Origin: Chloroflexota bacterium
GTDB taxonomy: Bacteria; Chloroflexota; Anaerolineae; Aggregatilineales; Phototrophicaceae
Direction of reading: 5' to 3'
Length of the DNA stretch: 64,000 nt
Assembly (NCBI GenBank): GCA_011525385.1
Contig: WTGF01000086.1
Coordinates: 96,425 to 160,424, forward strand
The notes under the pieces are model-generated. The model searched no databases. It was given only the letters and a program-made list of their open reading frames with translations, and was not told the DNA's origin. This document shows, piece by piece, positions 37,440-46,195 of this stretch. Every line of letters begins with the position of its first letter. Position 1 is the first letter of the stretch. Position numbers and translations under genes: made by a program.

Positions 37440-37545
37440 TTGTTTATGTAAACCGCGCCGCTCATGCGGCGAGAAGGCTCACACAAAATAACAAACCCGC
37501 TCCTTGCAAGAGGCAGGGGGTTTGTGAAATAAAGAGCATCGAGGA
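37440..37545 (-). repeat. Dispersed intergenic hairpin repeat, copy F (inverted)
   Basis: Reverse orientation. GGCTCACACAAAATAACAA matches the complement of copies A and B. It has an 8-bp perfect outer stem (ACAAACCC with GGGTTTGT) around an inner CCTTGCAAG palindrome. It lies wholly between the putative ruvB promoter and the ruvB start. Confidence 0.7.
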
Positions 37546-37556
37546 CAAGCAAAGCA

Positions 37557-38588
37557 ATGCCGGGCGACGAGCGCTTCGTTAGTGGCAGCAAGGGCAAATC
37601 CGACCGCGAAAACATCGCGCTGCGGCCCAAGCGGCTGGCGGATGTGATGGGTCAAGACCGAGTCCGAGAGAATCTCAGCATCATTATCGACGCCGCGGCG
37701 GGTCGCGGTGAGCCGATAGATCACTTGCTGTTTTACGGGCCGCCCGGGTTAGGAAAGACTTCGCTAGCGTACGTAGTCTCAAACGAAGTCGGCGCCAACA
37801 TTCGGGTTACGGCGGGTCCCGCGATAGAAAGAGCCGGTGACTTGGCTGCCATCCTGACGCACCTGAAAAAGGGCGATATCCTGTTCATAGACGAAGTGCA
37901 TCGACTGGGCAAAGCAGTCGAAGAGATCCTCTATCCGGCGATGGAAGACTTCGTACTCGACATCGTCATTGGCAAAGGACCCGCTGCCAAGACTTTGCGC
38001 CTCAATCTGCCGCGGTTCACTGTGATCGGCGCCACCACGCGCCTGGCGCTCCTGGCCGCGCCTCTCCGAGACCGCTTCGGCGCGAGCTTTCGTCTTGACT
38101 TTTACGATCAGCCAGCCATGGAACAGATCGTAGAACGAGCCGCCGGGCTGCTTGAGGTTGATATCAATCGCGAAGGCACGGTCGAGATCGCCAAACGCGC
38201 TCGAGGAACGCCACGCGTCGGGCTGCGTTTGTTGCGGCGCGTGCGCGACTTCGCCGAGGCGCGGGCGGATGGCAGAATAGACGAAGATGTTACCAAGCGG
38301 GCTTTGGAATTGATGGAAATCGACCACCTGGGCCTGGATGACATTGATCGGCGTATCTTGCATACGATCATTGAGAAATTCAGCGGCGGACCGGTGGGCC
38401 TGGAGACGATTGCCGCTGCCATTAGCGAAGACAGCGCGACCATCATGGATGTCTATGAGCCCTATTTGATACAGTTGGGATTTATCGACCGCACGCCCCG
38501 TGGTCGGGCCTGTACGCCGCGCGCCTACAAGCACTTGGATATCGAATTATCCGACGAAGCCGCGCCCGACCAGCAACGCCTTTTATGA
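37557..38588 (+). CDS. ruvB: Holliday junction branch migration ATPase RuvB
   Basis: 343 aa AAA+ motor that drives branch migration with RuvA. Walker A is [13 protein letters not shown] (residues 59-71), Walker B FIDEVHRL, arginine-finger region [11 protein letters not shown]-terminal [12 protein letters not shown] and the C-terminal winged helix with [12 protein letters not shown] are typical. ATG at 37557. queA starts within its stop (ATGA), so the two are coupled. ruvC and ruvA are about 25 kb away with yebC. Confidence 0.96.
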   Translation: MPGDERFVSGSKGKSDRENIALRPKRLADVMGQDRVRENLSIIIDAAAGRGEPIDHLLFYGPPGLGKTSLAYVVSNEVGANIRVTAGPAIERAGDLAAILTHLKKGDILFIDEVHRLGKAVEEILYPAMEDFVLDIVIGKGPAAKTLRLNLPRFTVIGATTRLALLAAPLRDRFGASFRLDFYDQPAMEQIVERAAGLLEVDINREGTVEIAKRARGTPRVGLRLLRRVRDFAEARADGRIDEDVTKRALELMEIDHLGLDDIDRRILHTIIEKFSGGPVGLETIAAAISEDSATIMDVYEPYLIQLGFIDRTPRGRACTPRAYKHLDIELSDEAAPDQQRLL

Positions 38589-39652
38589 AAGTCAGCGCAT
38601 TCGACTACGATCTGCCTCCAGAATTTATCGCGCAGAGTCCTGCAAGTCCTCGCGATTCGTCAAGACTGCTCCATCTCGACAGAGCTACGGGCCGCATCGG
38701 TCACTTCCGTTTCAATGACATTGTCCGTCTCTTGAAGCCAGGAGATGTGCTGGTGATGAATAACAGTCGCGTGATACCGGCCCGTCTTGCGGCGCGCAAA
38801 GCTGTAACCGGCGGGGTAGTCGAGATTCTTCTGCTCCGCCGCCTGACCGCAACCCGCTGGAAAGCCTTGATCCGCGGCCGAAATATTCGTGAAGGCCTGC
38901 GCCTCGAACTGGACAAAGGGACCATATCCTGCAAATGTATACGAGAGCTGGGACGAGGCCAGCATCTCATAGAGTTTGACCGCGCAATCGACGAGCGGTT
39001 GCGCGGCCTGGGCGATATTCCTTTGCCTCCCTACATCGGGAGAACGCTTGAGGAATCCGAAAAATACCAAACGGTTTACAGTACGGTCGATGGCTCCGCC
39101 GCCGCGCCCACAGCTGGCTTGCATTTTACCCGCGAGCTAATGGCGAACCTGCAGAATTTGGGGGTCAAGCTAGCCTATTGCACCTTGCACATCGGTCTTG
39201 ATACTTTTCAGCCAATTACTGTTGACGATGTCTCGGATCATGTCATCCACAGTGAATTTGCCACCTTGGAGGCCGAAGCCGCCGGAATAATCAACAGCGC
39301 CATCGAGTCTGGACACCGCGTCATCGCGGTCGGAACAACTTCCGCTCGAACGCTGGAGAGCGCGGCACGATCTCGGAATCGGGACGACAACACCGGTCAA
39401 GACCATAATGCATTCCATTCCGGGAAAAATCTGGTCGCTCCCATGAGCGGTGATACCGATCTGTTCATAGTTCCGGGTTTCAACTGGCGCATCGTTGATG
39501 CCATGATCACAAATTTTCATTTGCCGCGTTCGACTTTGCTGATGATGCTCAGCGCCTTTGCCGGTCGCGAAACCATTTTGGACGCCTATGAGATCGCAAA
39601 AGAAGAAGCTTACCGCTTTTATTCCTTCGGCGATGCCATGTTCGTCACCTGA
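38585..39652 (+). CDS. queA: S-adenosylmethionine:tRNA ribosyltransferase-isomerase
   Basis: 355 aa. Adds the ribosyl group of SAM to 7-aminomethyl-7-deazaguanine in tRNA, giving epoxyqueuosine. Motifs: [25 protein letters not shown] start, [30 protein letters not shown], and late [18 protein letters not shown]. Length is normal. It overlaps ruvB by 4 nt; the ruvB-queA pair is a familiar linkage in bacteria. Confidence 0.95.
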   Translation: MKVSAFDYDLPPEFIAQSPASPRDSSRLLHLDRATGRIGHFRFNDIVRLLKPGDVLVMNNSRVIPARLAARKAVTGGVVEILLLRRLTATRWKALIRGRNIREGLRLELDKGTISCKCIRELGRGQHLIEFDRAIDERLRGLGDIPLPPYIGRTLEESEKYQTVYSTVDGSAAAPTAGLHFTRELMANLQNLGVKLAYCTLHIGLDTFQPITVDDVSDHVIHSEFATLEAEAAGIINSAIESGHRVIAVGTTSARTLESAARSRNRDDNTGQDHNAFHSGKNLVAPMSGDTDLFIVPGFNWRIVDAMITNFHLPRSTLLMMLSAFAGRETILDAYEIAKEEAYRFYSFGDAMFVT

Positions 39653-39705
39653 CTCCAGCTTCGCGGGCGCTACGGCGCCTGCGCCATTTCCCGCGAAAAT
39701 GCGCC

Positions 39706-39734
39706 TTGACCGACCAGTCTGCCAAGGTATATAC
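39706..39734 (+). promoter_or_regulatory. Sigma70-type promoter for rplU-rpmA
   Basis: TTGACC (39706-39711), 17-nt spacer, TATATA (39729-39734), giving a leader of about 110 nt. Confidence 0.6.
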
Positions 39735-39744
39735 TTGCCTTCGC

Positions 39745-39764
39745 CCTGCAACCCAGTGCAGGGT
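39745..39764 (+). promoter_or_regulatory. Leader hairpin upstream of rplU
   Basis: CCCTGCA (39745-39751) and TGCAGGG (39758-39764), perfect 7-bp stem with a 6-nt loop, followed by a weak T-rich run. It sits at the predicted 5' end of the rplU transcript, where L21 leaders occur in other phyla; homology to those leaders is not shown. Confidence 0.4.
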
Positions 39765-39853
39765 ATTTTACTGTTAGACCAATTTTCCCCGTTTGTGGAG
39801 CCGAATAGGGCCTCCACCGCGGAGAACAGAAGCGAAGGTTGGAGAATCTCATC

Positions 39854-40165
39854 ATGTACGCAATCATCCGCAGTGGCGGCAAGCAATATCGCGCGGAAGT
39901 CGGCGCGACAATAGATGTAGACCGCCTGCCGAACGGCGTTGGCGACTCGATAGAGATCGGTGACGTATTGCTGGTCGTTAATGGCGACGACACAGTCATT
40001 GGTCAACCACGGGTCGAGGGCGCTTCGGTATCGGCAACTGTTGTGGACCAGTTCCGCGGCAAGAAGATCATCGTATACAAATATCGCCAGCGCACAAATT
40101 ACCGTCGTAAGCAAGGACATCGTCAATATTACACGCGTCTGCGCATTGACGAGATTTCGATTTGA
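39854..40165 (+). CDS. rplU: 50S ribosomal protein L21
   Basis: 103 aa. [17 protein letters not shown] start, [21 protein letters not shown] close to the C-terminus: a standard L21 that binds 23S rRNA with L20. ATG at 39854 is used, with GGAG 9 nt upstream; five extra in-frame codons upstream lie over the Shine-Dalgarno. It is followed 25 nt later by rpmA. Preceded by a strong promoter and a leader hairpin. Confidence 0.96.
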   Translation: MYAIIRSGGKQYRAEVGATIDVDRLPNGVGDSIEIGDVLLVVNGDDTVIGQPRVEGASVSATVVDQFRGKKIIVYKYRQRTNYRRKQGHRQYYTRLRIDEISI

Positions 40166-40190
40166 CCGGTCGAGCGGGAGACCTTTCACA

Positions 40191-40478
40191 ATGGCACATA
40201 AAAAAGGCGGCGGCTCGTCCAGCAACGGCCGCGACAGCAACTCAAAAAGGCTTGGCGTAAAGAATTACGGCGGACAATTTGTCGTGCCTGGGAACATCAT
40301 CGTGCGCCAGCGCGGCACCAAATTCCATCCAGGAGAAGGTGTCGACATAGGCAAAGACTACACCATATTTGCAACCCGCGCGGGTTTTGTGACATTCGAA
40401 AAAATGCGCGGACGCAAAGGGCAAAAGCGCATCAGCGTTTACGAAACGCACGAGAAGACGGGCCAGACCCTAAACTAG
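40191..40478 (+). CDS. rpmA: 50S ribosomal protein L27
   Basis: 95 aa. [20 protein letters not shown] is the flexible N-terminus that reaches the peptidyl-transferase centre, with no cleavable N-terminal extension of the Firmicute kind. Next [21 protein letters not shown] and [19 protein letters not shown] at 40191 with GGGAG upstream. rplU-rpmA is the usual order; obgE, which often follows, is absent and an unusual L31 gene follows instead. Confidence 0.96.
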   Translation: MAHKKGGGSSSNGRDSNSKRLGVKNYGGQFVVPGNIIVRQRGTKFHPGEGVDIGKDYTIFATRAGFVTFEKMRGRKGQKRISVYETHEKTGQTLN

Positions 40479-40496
40479 TCAAGCGGTTCAGTAAGT

Positions 40497-40526
40497 CATT
40501 CACGCCACTCTGCCGAGCCGTGAATG
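40497..40526 (+). promoter_or_regulatory. Hairpin just upstream of the L31 Shine-Dalgarno
   Basis: CATTCACG (40497-40504) and CGTGAATG (40519-40526), perfect 8-bp stem with a 14-nt loop, ending at the base before the GGAGGAAG ribosome-binding site. There is no T-run, so it is more likely a translational element than a terminator; L31 leaders with autoregulation are known in other bacteria. Confidence 0.4.
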
Positions 40527-40539
40527 CGTGGAGGAAGTC

Positions 40540-40998
40540 ATGAAGGAAGCGATTCACCCTGCCTGGCACGAGGCGCAAGTTCGTTGCATCACCTGTGGCA
40601 CAACTTGGACGACCGGCGCCACGGTCGAATCCCTGACAGTAGAAATCTGTTCGAACTGTCACCCCTTTTATACCGGCGAGCAGCGGATTGTCGATACCGA
40701 GGGACGCGTCGACAAGTTCATGAAGCGGCTGAAGCAGCGTGACGAGATCCGTACCGAGCAAGAACAGCGGGAGGCGGAACGGGCGCCGCTGGAGTTGCCG
40801 ATTCGCGAGCTGGACCTGGGCACGCGCTATACCAACATTCTGGAAGACAATGGCATCAGTGTGGTTGCCGACGTGCTGAATCGCCTGGGCGACGAAGGCG
40901 ATGGCGAAAGCATTCTGGCGATCCAGGGCATCGGGCGCAAGGTATTGAGCGATCTCAAGAAAACCCTGCGCACCAAGGGCTACGAAATCGCCAATTGA
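40540..40998 (+). CDS. rpmE: Ribosomal protein L31 fused to an RNA-polymerase alpha-CTD-like domain
   Basis: 152 aa, about twice the size of L31. Residues 1-65 are zinc-type L31: [15 protein letters not shown], then [13 protein letters not shown], with Cys16, 19, 37 and 40 as the zinc ligands. A charged helical linker (66-85) leads to residues 86-150, which match the alpha C-terminal domain: [19 protein letters not shown] and [18 protein letters not shown]. Arg96 and Asn99 sit where E. coli alpha Arg265 and Asn268 contact DNA; Gly132 and Lys134 match Gly296 and Lys298. ATG at 40540 with GGAGGAAG. It is the third gene after rplU-rpmA. Confidence 0.85.
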   Translation: MKEAIHPAWHEAQVRCITCGTTWTTGATVESLTVEICSNCHPFYTGEQRIVDTEGRVDKFMKRLKQRDEIRTEQEQREAERAPLELPIRELDLGTRYTNILEDNGISVVADVLNRLGDEGDGESILAIQGIGRKVLSDLKKTLRTKGYEIAN

Positions 40999-41113
40999 AG
41001 GCTCGCCTGATGTGAAATGCGAGGCATCACTGCCTTTGCTCCACAACTTACCACATGCCGGCTCGCGGTCGCGCGGTCGATTCATCCGTCAATAATTGAG
41101 GGACGCACCCTAA

Positions 41114-41707
41114 ATGCAGACTCATTCGGGTCGTATTGAAGTCATTTGCGGAAGCATGTTCTGTGGCAAGACCGAGGAACTGATAAGACGCGTCCGGCGC
41201 GCCATTATCGCCAAGCAGAAGATCAAGGTATTCAAGCCCAGCCTCGACGACCGCTACGGGATTCAAAATATTACCAGTCATACCGGCCAGACGGTTGCTG
41301 CGGTCCCGGTACTGGATTCCAGTGAGATCCTGCAATTCGCAAATGGAGGTACAACTGTCGTCGCGATTGACGAAGCGCAATTCTTTGACGCAGGTATCGT
41401 CGGCGTGGTACAGGAACTCGTCGACGAGTTCAACATCCGCGTGATCATCGCCGGGCTTGATCTAGACTTCCGAGGCCAGCCCTTCGGCGCGATGCCGCAA
41501 TTGCTGAGCATCGCCGAAGAAGTCGTCAAACTACATGCAATCTGTGTTGTCTGTGGGGAAAACGCCAGCCGTACACAACGTCTGGTTAACGGCGCGCCCG
41601 CCTCCTACCATGATCCCATCATATTGGTAGGCGCCCAAGAATCCTATGAAGCGCGCTGCCGCCTGCATCACGAAGTGCCCGGCAACCCCGATAGGCAAGC
41701 TCCCTGA
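41114..41707 (+). CDS. tdk: Thymidine kinase (type II)
   Basis: 197 aa. Phosphorylates thymidine to dTMP. P-loop [18 protein letters not shown] (residues 13-30), Mg-binding DEAQFFD, lasso and zinc region with [13 protein letters not shown], and a final YEARCRLHH giving the remaining Cys/His zinc ligands. ATG at 41114. It ends 10 nt from the convergent sucD gene. Confidence 0.93.
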   Translation: MQTHSGRIEVICGSMFCGKTEELIRRVRRAIIAKQKIKVFKPSLDDRYGIQNITSHTGQTVAAVPVLDSSEILQFANGGTTVVAIDEAQFFDAGIVGVVQELVDEFNIRVIIAGLDLDFRGQPFGAMPQLLSIAEEVVKLHAICVVCGENASRTQRLVNGAPASYHDPIILVGAQESYEARCRLHHEVPGNPDRQAP

Positions 41708-41717
41708 CTGAAGCGCG

Positions 41718-42575
41718 CTAGCTTAGCAATCCGGGGATCTCTTCAGGATTCGCTGCGACGCGGGCGCCGGCCGCTTCCAGCGCTTGGATCTTTTCTTCGG
41801 CAGAGCCTTCGCCACCATCGACGATTGCGCCGGCATGTCCCATGCGCTTGCCCGGGGGGGCGCTGCGCCCGGCGATGAAAGCCGCAACAGGCTTTGTCAT
41901 GGCATTCTTGATGTATTCGGCAGCGACGATCTCCGCACTGCCGCCGATTTCGCCCAGCAAAGCTACTTTTTCCGTTTCCGGATCGTTCTCAAACATTTCG
42001 AGAACTTCTACAAAGGTCGTGCCAATGACCGGGTCGCCGCCAATCCCGACAATGGTTGAGTTGCCGATACCCGCATTTTTCATGGCAAAACCGACTTCAT
42101 ACGTCAAGGTCCCGCTCTTGGATACCACCCCTACGTTTCCCGGCACCGCCACCATAGCAGGAATGATGCCGACTTTCGCTTGCCCGGGGGTCATCAGGCC
42201 GGGGCAATTGGGCCCGATCAAGCGAGTCCCTTTTTGCGCGCAATAGCTGACTACTCTCATCATGTCGGAGACCGGGATATGCTCGGTCAGGCAAATAACA
42301 AGTCGGAGGCCAGCGTCTGCAGCTTCCATCATGGCATCCGCGGCAAAACGCGCCGGCACCGTCACCAGGCTGACGTCGGCATTGGTTGTTTCGACGGCTT
42401 TGCGCATGGTGTCGAAGACCGGCTTGCCCTCAAACCACTCACCGCCTTTCCCAGGCGTGACGCCGCCAACGACATCTGTCCCGTACTCCATCATGAGCTT
42501 GGCATGGAAGCCGCCCTGCCGCCCGGTTATGCCCTGTACCAGAACTTTGGAACTTCGATCAATGAGAATCGACAT
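41718..42575 (-). CDS. sucD: Succinate-CoA ligase, alpha subunit
   Basis: 285 aa. With SucC it makes succinate and ATP from succinyl-CoA. N-terminal CoA-binding Rossmann domain ([22 protein letters not shown]), [18 protein letters not shown], and the phosphorylated His in [13 protein letters not shown]. Only 1 nt separates it from the sucC stop, so the subunits are coupled. ATG at 42575. Confidence 0.96.
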   Translation of the reverse strand: MSILIDRSSKVLVQGITGRQGGFHAKLMMEYGTDVVGGVTPGKGGEWFEGKPVFDTMRKAVETTNADVSLVTVPARFAADAMMEAADAGLRLVICLTEHIPVSDMMRVVSYCAQKGTRLIGPNCPGLMTPGQAKVGIIPAMVAVPGNVGVVSKSGTLTYEVGFAMKNAGIGNSTIVGIGGDPVIGTTFVEVLEMFENDPETEKVALLGEIGGSAEIVAAEYIKNAMTKPVAAFIAGRSAPPGKRMGHAGAIVDGGEGSAEEKIQALEAAGARVAANPEEIPGLLS

Positions 42576-42576
42576 G

Positions 42577-43737
42577 CTAAGCCCCTTCCTTCACAGCAGC
42601 GACCGCCATCTTGGCGGCGTCGGTCAAGGTCTGGGCGCTCATGATGTTGGGAATCCGAGCTTCGCTGATGATGCGGTTTCCAGCGGGGGCGTTGGTGCCT
42701 TGCAGCCGAATGACCATGGGGACGTCCGGTTTCACCTCGTTGTAGGCCGTCAAGATGCCGTTGGCTACTTCGTCGCAACGGGTGATTCCACCAAAAATAT
42801 TGAAGAGAACGCACTTCACGTTTGAGTCGGACAGGATGATACGCAAGGCCGTGGCAACTTGCTCGGGCGTCGCTCCACCGCCAATATCCAAGAAGTTCGC
42901 CGGGCCGATCCCGTCCGCGTCTCCATAGAGCTTGGTCATGTCCATTGTCGTCATTGCCAAGCCAGCGCCGTTGACCATACAGCCGATTTGGCCGTCCAGC
43001 TTTATGTAAGTGATTCCCGCTTCGCGGGCTTGACGTTCCGACTCAAGTTCGTCGCTGTCATCCCGTTCGGCCGTTAGCTCCGGCTGGCGGAAGAGCGCGT
43101 TGTCGTCGATGATAACTTTCCCGTCGACCGCTAATAGTTCACCTGCGCCAGTGATAACCAAAGGGTTGATTTCCGCGAGTTCCGCATCGCTTTCAACATA
43201 GCACCGGTAAAGACCGCGAAGGATTGATCCGAATTGACGCCACAGCGCCCGAGGCATGCCCATCGCGCTGGCAATGTAAGTCACCTGGAATCCCTGCAAT
43301 CCCAAGATTGGATCAATGTGTTCACGTGTGATCGCGTCAGGGCGCTCGCGATTAAGCGCTTCAATATCCATGCCGCCGTCCATCGACGTCATGATCAATG
43401 GACGACCCGCCCCCCTGTCGTTGGTAATCGCGAGATAGATCTCGCGCTCAATATCGGCGCCGGGATCGACCAATACTTTCTCGACGCGCAGGCCCTTGAT
43501 GTCCATCCCAAGGATCTGTTCGGCACAAGCTCGGGCTTCTTCGGGGTTCTTCGCTACTTTGACGCCGCCGGCCTTCCCGCGACCGCCGACATGCACCTGC
43601 GCTTTTATGACAACAACGCCGCCCAGCTCGGCAGCGATTTCCCGGACCTCGTCGGCTGTCGTCGCAACCGCCCCTTCAGGAATCGGTATCCCAAAATCGC
43701 GAAACAAGAATTTGGATTGATATTCGTGCAACTTCAA
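42577..43737 (-). CDS. sucC: Succinate-CoA ligase [ADP-forming], beta subunit
   Basis: 386 aa ATP-grasp subunit. [20 protein letters not shown] start, [13 protein letters not shown] in the ATP-grasp domain, EINPLVIT for Mg, and the C-terminal [17 protein letters not shown]. The start is TTG at 43737 with GGAGGA 8 nt upstream and fits the family N-terminus exactly. First gene of sucCD. Confidence 0.96.
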   Translation of the reverse strand: MKLHEYQSKFLFRDFGIPIPEGAVATTADEVREIAAELGGVVVIKAQVHVGGRGKAGGVKVAKNPEEARACAEQILGMDIKGLRVEKVLVDPGADIEREIYLAITNDRGAGRPLIMTSMDGGMDIEALNRERPDAITREHIDPILGLQGFQVTYIASAMGMPRALWRQFGSILRGLYRCYVESDAELAEINPLVITGAGELLAVDGKVIIDDNALFRQPELTAERDDSDELESERQAREAGITYIKLDGQIGCMVNGAGLAMTTMDMTKLYGDADGIGPANFLDIGGGATPEQVATALRIILSDSNVKCVLFNIFGGITRCDEVANGILTAYNEVKPDVPMVIRLQGTNAPAGNRIISEARIPNIMSAQTLTDAAKMAVAAVKEGA

Positions 43738-44054
43738 CGCTTGCTTCCTCCATTAAGTCACCTTGCGCCCGGCAATGCGAAACGCTGTCGGAGTCTTTGC
43801 AACACGCAGTTTCTTTACCGAAGCCTGGCTAATTGTGTTGTAAGTAGGAAATCGCTTCGGGCACTTCCCGTCGACGCAGAATAGGCAGTGTGCCGTTTGG
43901 CGGACCTCGCAAGGTTACGCTATACTGGAATTAATCTCAAGTCACAATCGCGCTTGTTTGACGGCAGATTATCGGTCTGTTTGAGTTGTCCGATAGAGCA
44001 GGTTTTATTCTGGAAGTGTGGCGCGGAACGCAGTTCATACGTGGGGGGTAACCG
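43738..44054. other. 317-bp intergenic region before the LysM gene
   Basis: Divergent spacer between sucC and the LysM protein. Apart from the promoter at 43897-43926 I see no gene, RNA or repeat. Confidence 0.5.
43897..43926 (+). promoter_or_regulatory. Putative promoter for the LysM protein
   Basis: TTGGCG (43897-43902), 18-nt spacer, TATACT (43921-43926), leaving a leader of about 120 nt. Confidence 0.45.
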
Positions 44055-45863
44055 ATGAAACGATTATCGGCGCTTATTTTCATTGTAGTCTTGTGTCTTG
44101 CTCTCAATGTCTTATACGGTCAACCACAAACTGCCGAAAACTTTTTGACCAATCCCGGTTTTGAAGAAGAATTTGTCGAGCAAGACGGTGAGGCGCCGCA
44201 AAACGTCGCCACCGGATGGAACGCTTGGCATATACCCCGCAGTGATTCCAGCCCAGCCTACGCCAATCACGCGCCTTTCTACAATGAAGAGACTGTGCGC
44301 ACACGCGGCGATGAGCCTGGCAAAGCCCAGGTTTATTTCAACCAATACGCGACTCACCAGGGCGGCGTTTATCAGCAAGTTGACGATCTGACCGTCGGCA
44401 CAAACTATCGCTTCAGTATCTATGCCTGGGTATGGTCTTCTATCGGCCAGGATTGGGATATCAGCGAACAGCCCGGCAATGTCAGCGTTAGAGTCGGTAT
44501 TGATCCGTCCGGCGGCACAGACGGCGCCAGTGAAGATATCGTCTGGTCAACAACTGCGGTCTTCTTGTATAACGCCTACTACCAGTATTCGGTGATTGCC
44601 GCGGCGGAGAGCGCTACGATTACGGTATTCGTCGAATCTACCGCCGGCGAGCCCGTCGCCAACAACTATGTTTACCTGGAGGATGCGGTACTGGAGGTGG
44701 CTACTCAGAACGTCGTCGTTGTGGACAGCACGCCTACGTCAGAGACCAATGACGATCTTGCAGGCGAGGCTGATGCTGAAGCCACGCCCACCCTGGAGCC
44801 GACATCAACAGCCACTGCTACGCCAACAGCCACGCAAGACGCGGCGAATGCAGAAGCGCCAACAGATACGCCGCTACCGACAGATACGCCGCTACCGACG
44901 GATACGCCGCCACCGACAGATACACCGGTACCAACCGCCACCGAAGAAGCAACGGCCACCGCCGAGCCGGATGGTTCCGCCACTGCCGATCCTTTCCCCG
45001 ACACAGTCACCCACACGGTTGTCGAGGACGATACGATTTCAGCCATCGCGCTTCAATACGGCAGTACAGAAGAGGCGATAAGAGACGCCAATGACCTCAC
45101 CAGTTCCTTGATCGTTGTTGGCCAACAGTTGATCGTGCCCATCAACCTGCCCGATCCGACCGAAACGCCCTTGCCGCCCGACCAGCCAACACCTACGGAA
45201 ACGCCTGTCCCGCCTACCGAGACACCGACCCCAACTGAGACGCCGATTCCAACTGCAACACCTGTGGTCTATGTCGTACAAACAGGCGATACACTTCTGG
45301 GTATCGCTGTGGCCTATAGCACAACGGTCGAGGCGCTGGTACAACTGAATGGCATTCAGAATCCGGACCAATTGGCTGTTGGTCTGGTCTTGCTGATCCC
45401 AACTCCCGATCCAACACCTTTGCCGACGGCCACTCCTCAGATCCATTTGACGGCGCTTGCGGAATCAACGATTACTTCCTATACAACATATACCGTGCAA
45501 ATCGGCGATACGCTCGACGAAATCGCGACTGAGTTCAACACGACGATCGACGCGATTGTACGGTTGAACGGCATATCCAATCCCAGCCGTATTGATCCTG
45601 GCCAAGTCTTGCGAATCCCGGCCGCCCCGGGAGAAGGAACGCCGACCGGGGATCAGCAGGATGCAACCGCGACGGCTACAGCGGTGCCTTCGCCTACGCC
45701 AATCCCAACTTCCGCGCCTACGACATACACTGTACAGGCCGGGGACACACTGTTCCAGATTGCGGAGCGCTTTGGTGTTAGCGTGGTCGAATTGGGCACA
45801 TTCAACAACATCGTCGACTATAACACTGTGTATCCAGGGCAGGTGCTGATCATTCCAGGATAA
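44055..45863 (+). CDS. Secreted four-LysM protein with N-terminal beta-sandwich domain
   Basis: 602 aa. Signal peptide residues 1-23. Residues 25-215 look like a carbohydrate-binding beta-sandwich (NFLTNPGFEEEF start, APFYNEETVRTRG). Residues 240-310 are a Pro/Thr/Ala linker with hexapeptide TPLPTD repeats. Four LysM modules follow at about 317-364, 404-450, 477-522 and 556-601, each with the V-x-x-GDTLxxIA core, separated by further Pro/Thr linkers. No catalytic domain. It probably binds peptidoglycan or another GlcNAc polymer and displays the N-terminal domain. ATG behind a G-rich Shine-Dalgarno; the neighbouring gene is a LysM peptidase. Confidence 0.82.
   Translation: MKRLSALIFIVVLCLALNVLYGQPQTAENFLTNPGFEEEFVEQDGEAPQNVATGWNAWHIPRSDSSPAYANHAPFYNEETVRTRGDEPGKAQVYFNQYATHQGGVYQQVDDLTVGTNYRFSIYAWVWSSIGQDWDISEQPGNVSVRVGIDPSGGTDGASEDIVWSTTAVFLYNAYYQYSVIAAAESATITVFVESTAGEPVANNYVYLEDAVLEVATQNVVVVDSTPTSETNDDLAGEADAEATPTLEPTSTATATPTATQDAANAEAPTDTPLPTDTPLPTDTPPPTDTPVPTATEEATATAEPDGSATADPFPDTVTHTVVEDDTISAIALQYGSTEEAIRDANDLTSSLIVVGQQLIVPINLPDPTETPLPPDQPTPTETPVPPTETPTPTETPIPTATPVVYVVQTGDTLLGIAVAYSTTVEALVQLNGIQNPDQLAVGLVLLIPTPDPTPLPTATPQIHLTALAESTITSYTTYTVQIGDTLDEIATEFNTTIDAIVRLNGISNPSRIDPGQVLRIPAAPGEGTPTGDQQDATATATAVPSPTPIPTSAPTTYTVQAGDTLFQIAERFGVSVVELGTFNNIVDYNTVYPGQVLIIPG
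44862..44933 (+). repeat. 18-bp in-frame tandem repeat in the LysM gene
   Basis: About four copies of an 18-bp unit (ACAGATACGCCGCTACCG and variants), encoding the hexapeptide TPLPTD in the linker. Confidence 0.8.
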
Positions 45864-46195
45864 GCCAATGGACTGTCGTCGTAAACGTTCGAAGCAAGAA
45901 CATTACATTAGCTCGCGTGAAATTTTGCGCGAGCTTCTTCTGTAGACTGCGAGGGCTGTTATTCGTATCAGGTCTCGCCGAAAACGAAGGCGCTATCTTT
46001 GTTTTATCGAAATCAAATCTTGTATTCGCCGCCGTACGTACAATTGAAATGCGCTTTGGCATAGGCATAATTTGCTTGGGCAAGAGCGGTTTGGCGGTCG
46101 ACAAGCTGTTTGCCAATCCGCGGACCTTGTTCGATCTGCCCAAATCGCCCGCCGTGCTGTATCGGGCATATGTTGGTCTTTGACAAGGAGCCACC
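45864..46195. other. 332-bp region between the LysM genes
   Basis: It holds a terminator-like hairpin at 45910-45941. Short open frames on both strands do not resemble known proteins and have no convincing start. No clear promoter was found for the downstream gene. Confidence 0.5.
45910..45941 (+). terminator. Terminator-like hairpin after the LysM gene
   Basis: AGCTCGCG (45910-45917) and CGCGAGCT (45928-45935), perfect 8-bp stem with a 10-nt loop, followed by the pyrimidine run TCTTCT. It lies 47 nt after the stop. Confidence 0.5.

Noticed and set aside
44705..45046. Gly/Ser/Val-rich minus-strand frame of 113 codons
   Set aside because: It is the complement of the Pro/Thr linker repeats of the LysM gene; low-complexity shadow.
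45949..46194. Open frames on both strands in the gap between the two LysM genes (up to about 114 codons)
   Set aside because: No recognisable family, no ribosome-binding site, composition unlike the neighbours. One minus-strand frame (ending YAYAKAHFNC then TYGGEYKI) looks protein-like but has no start and might be a gene remnant at most.
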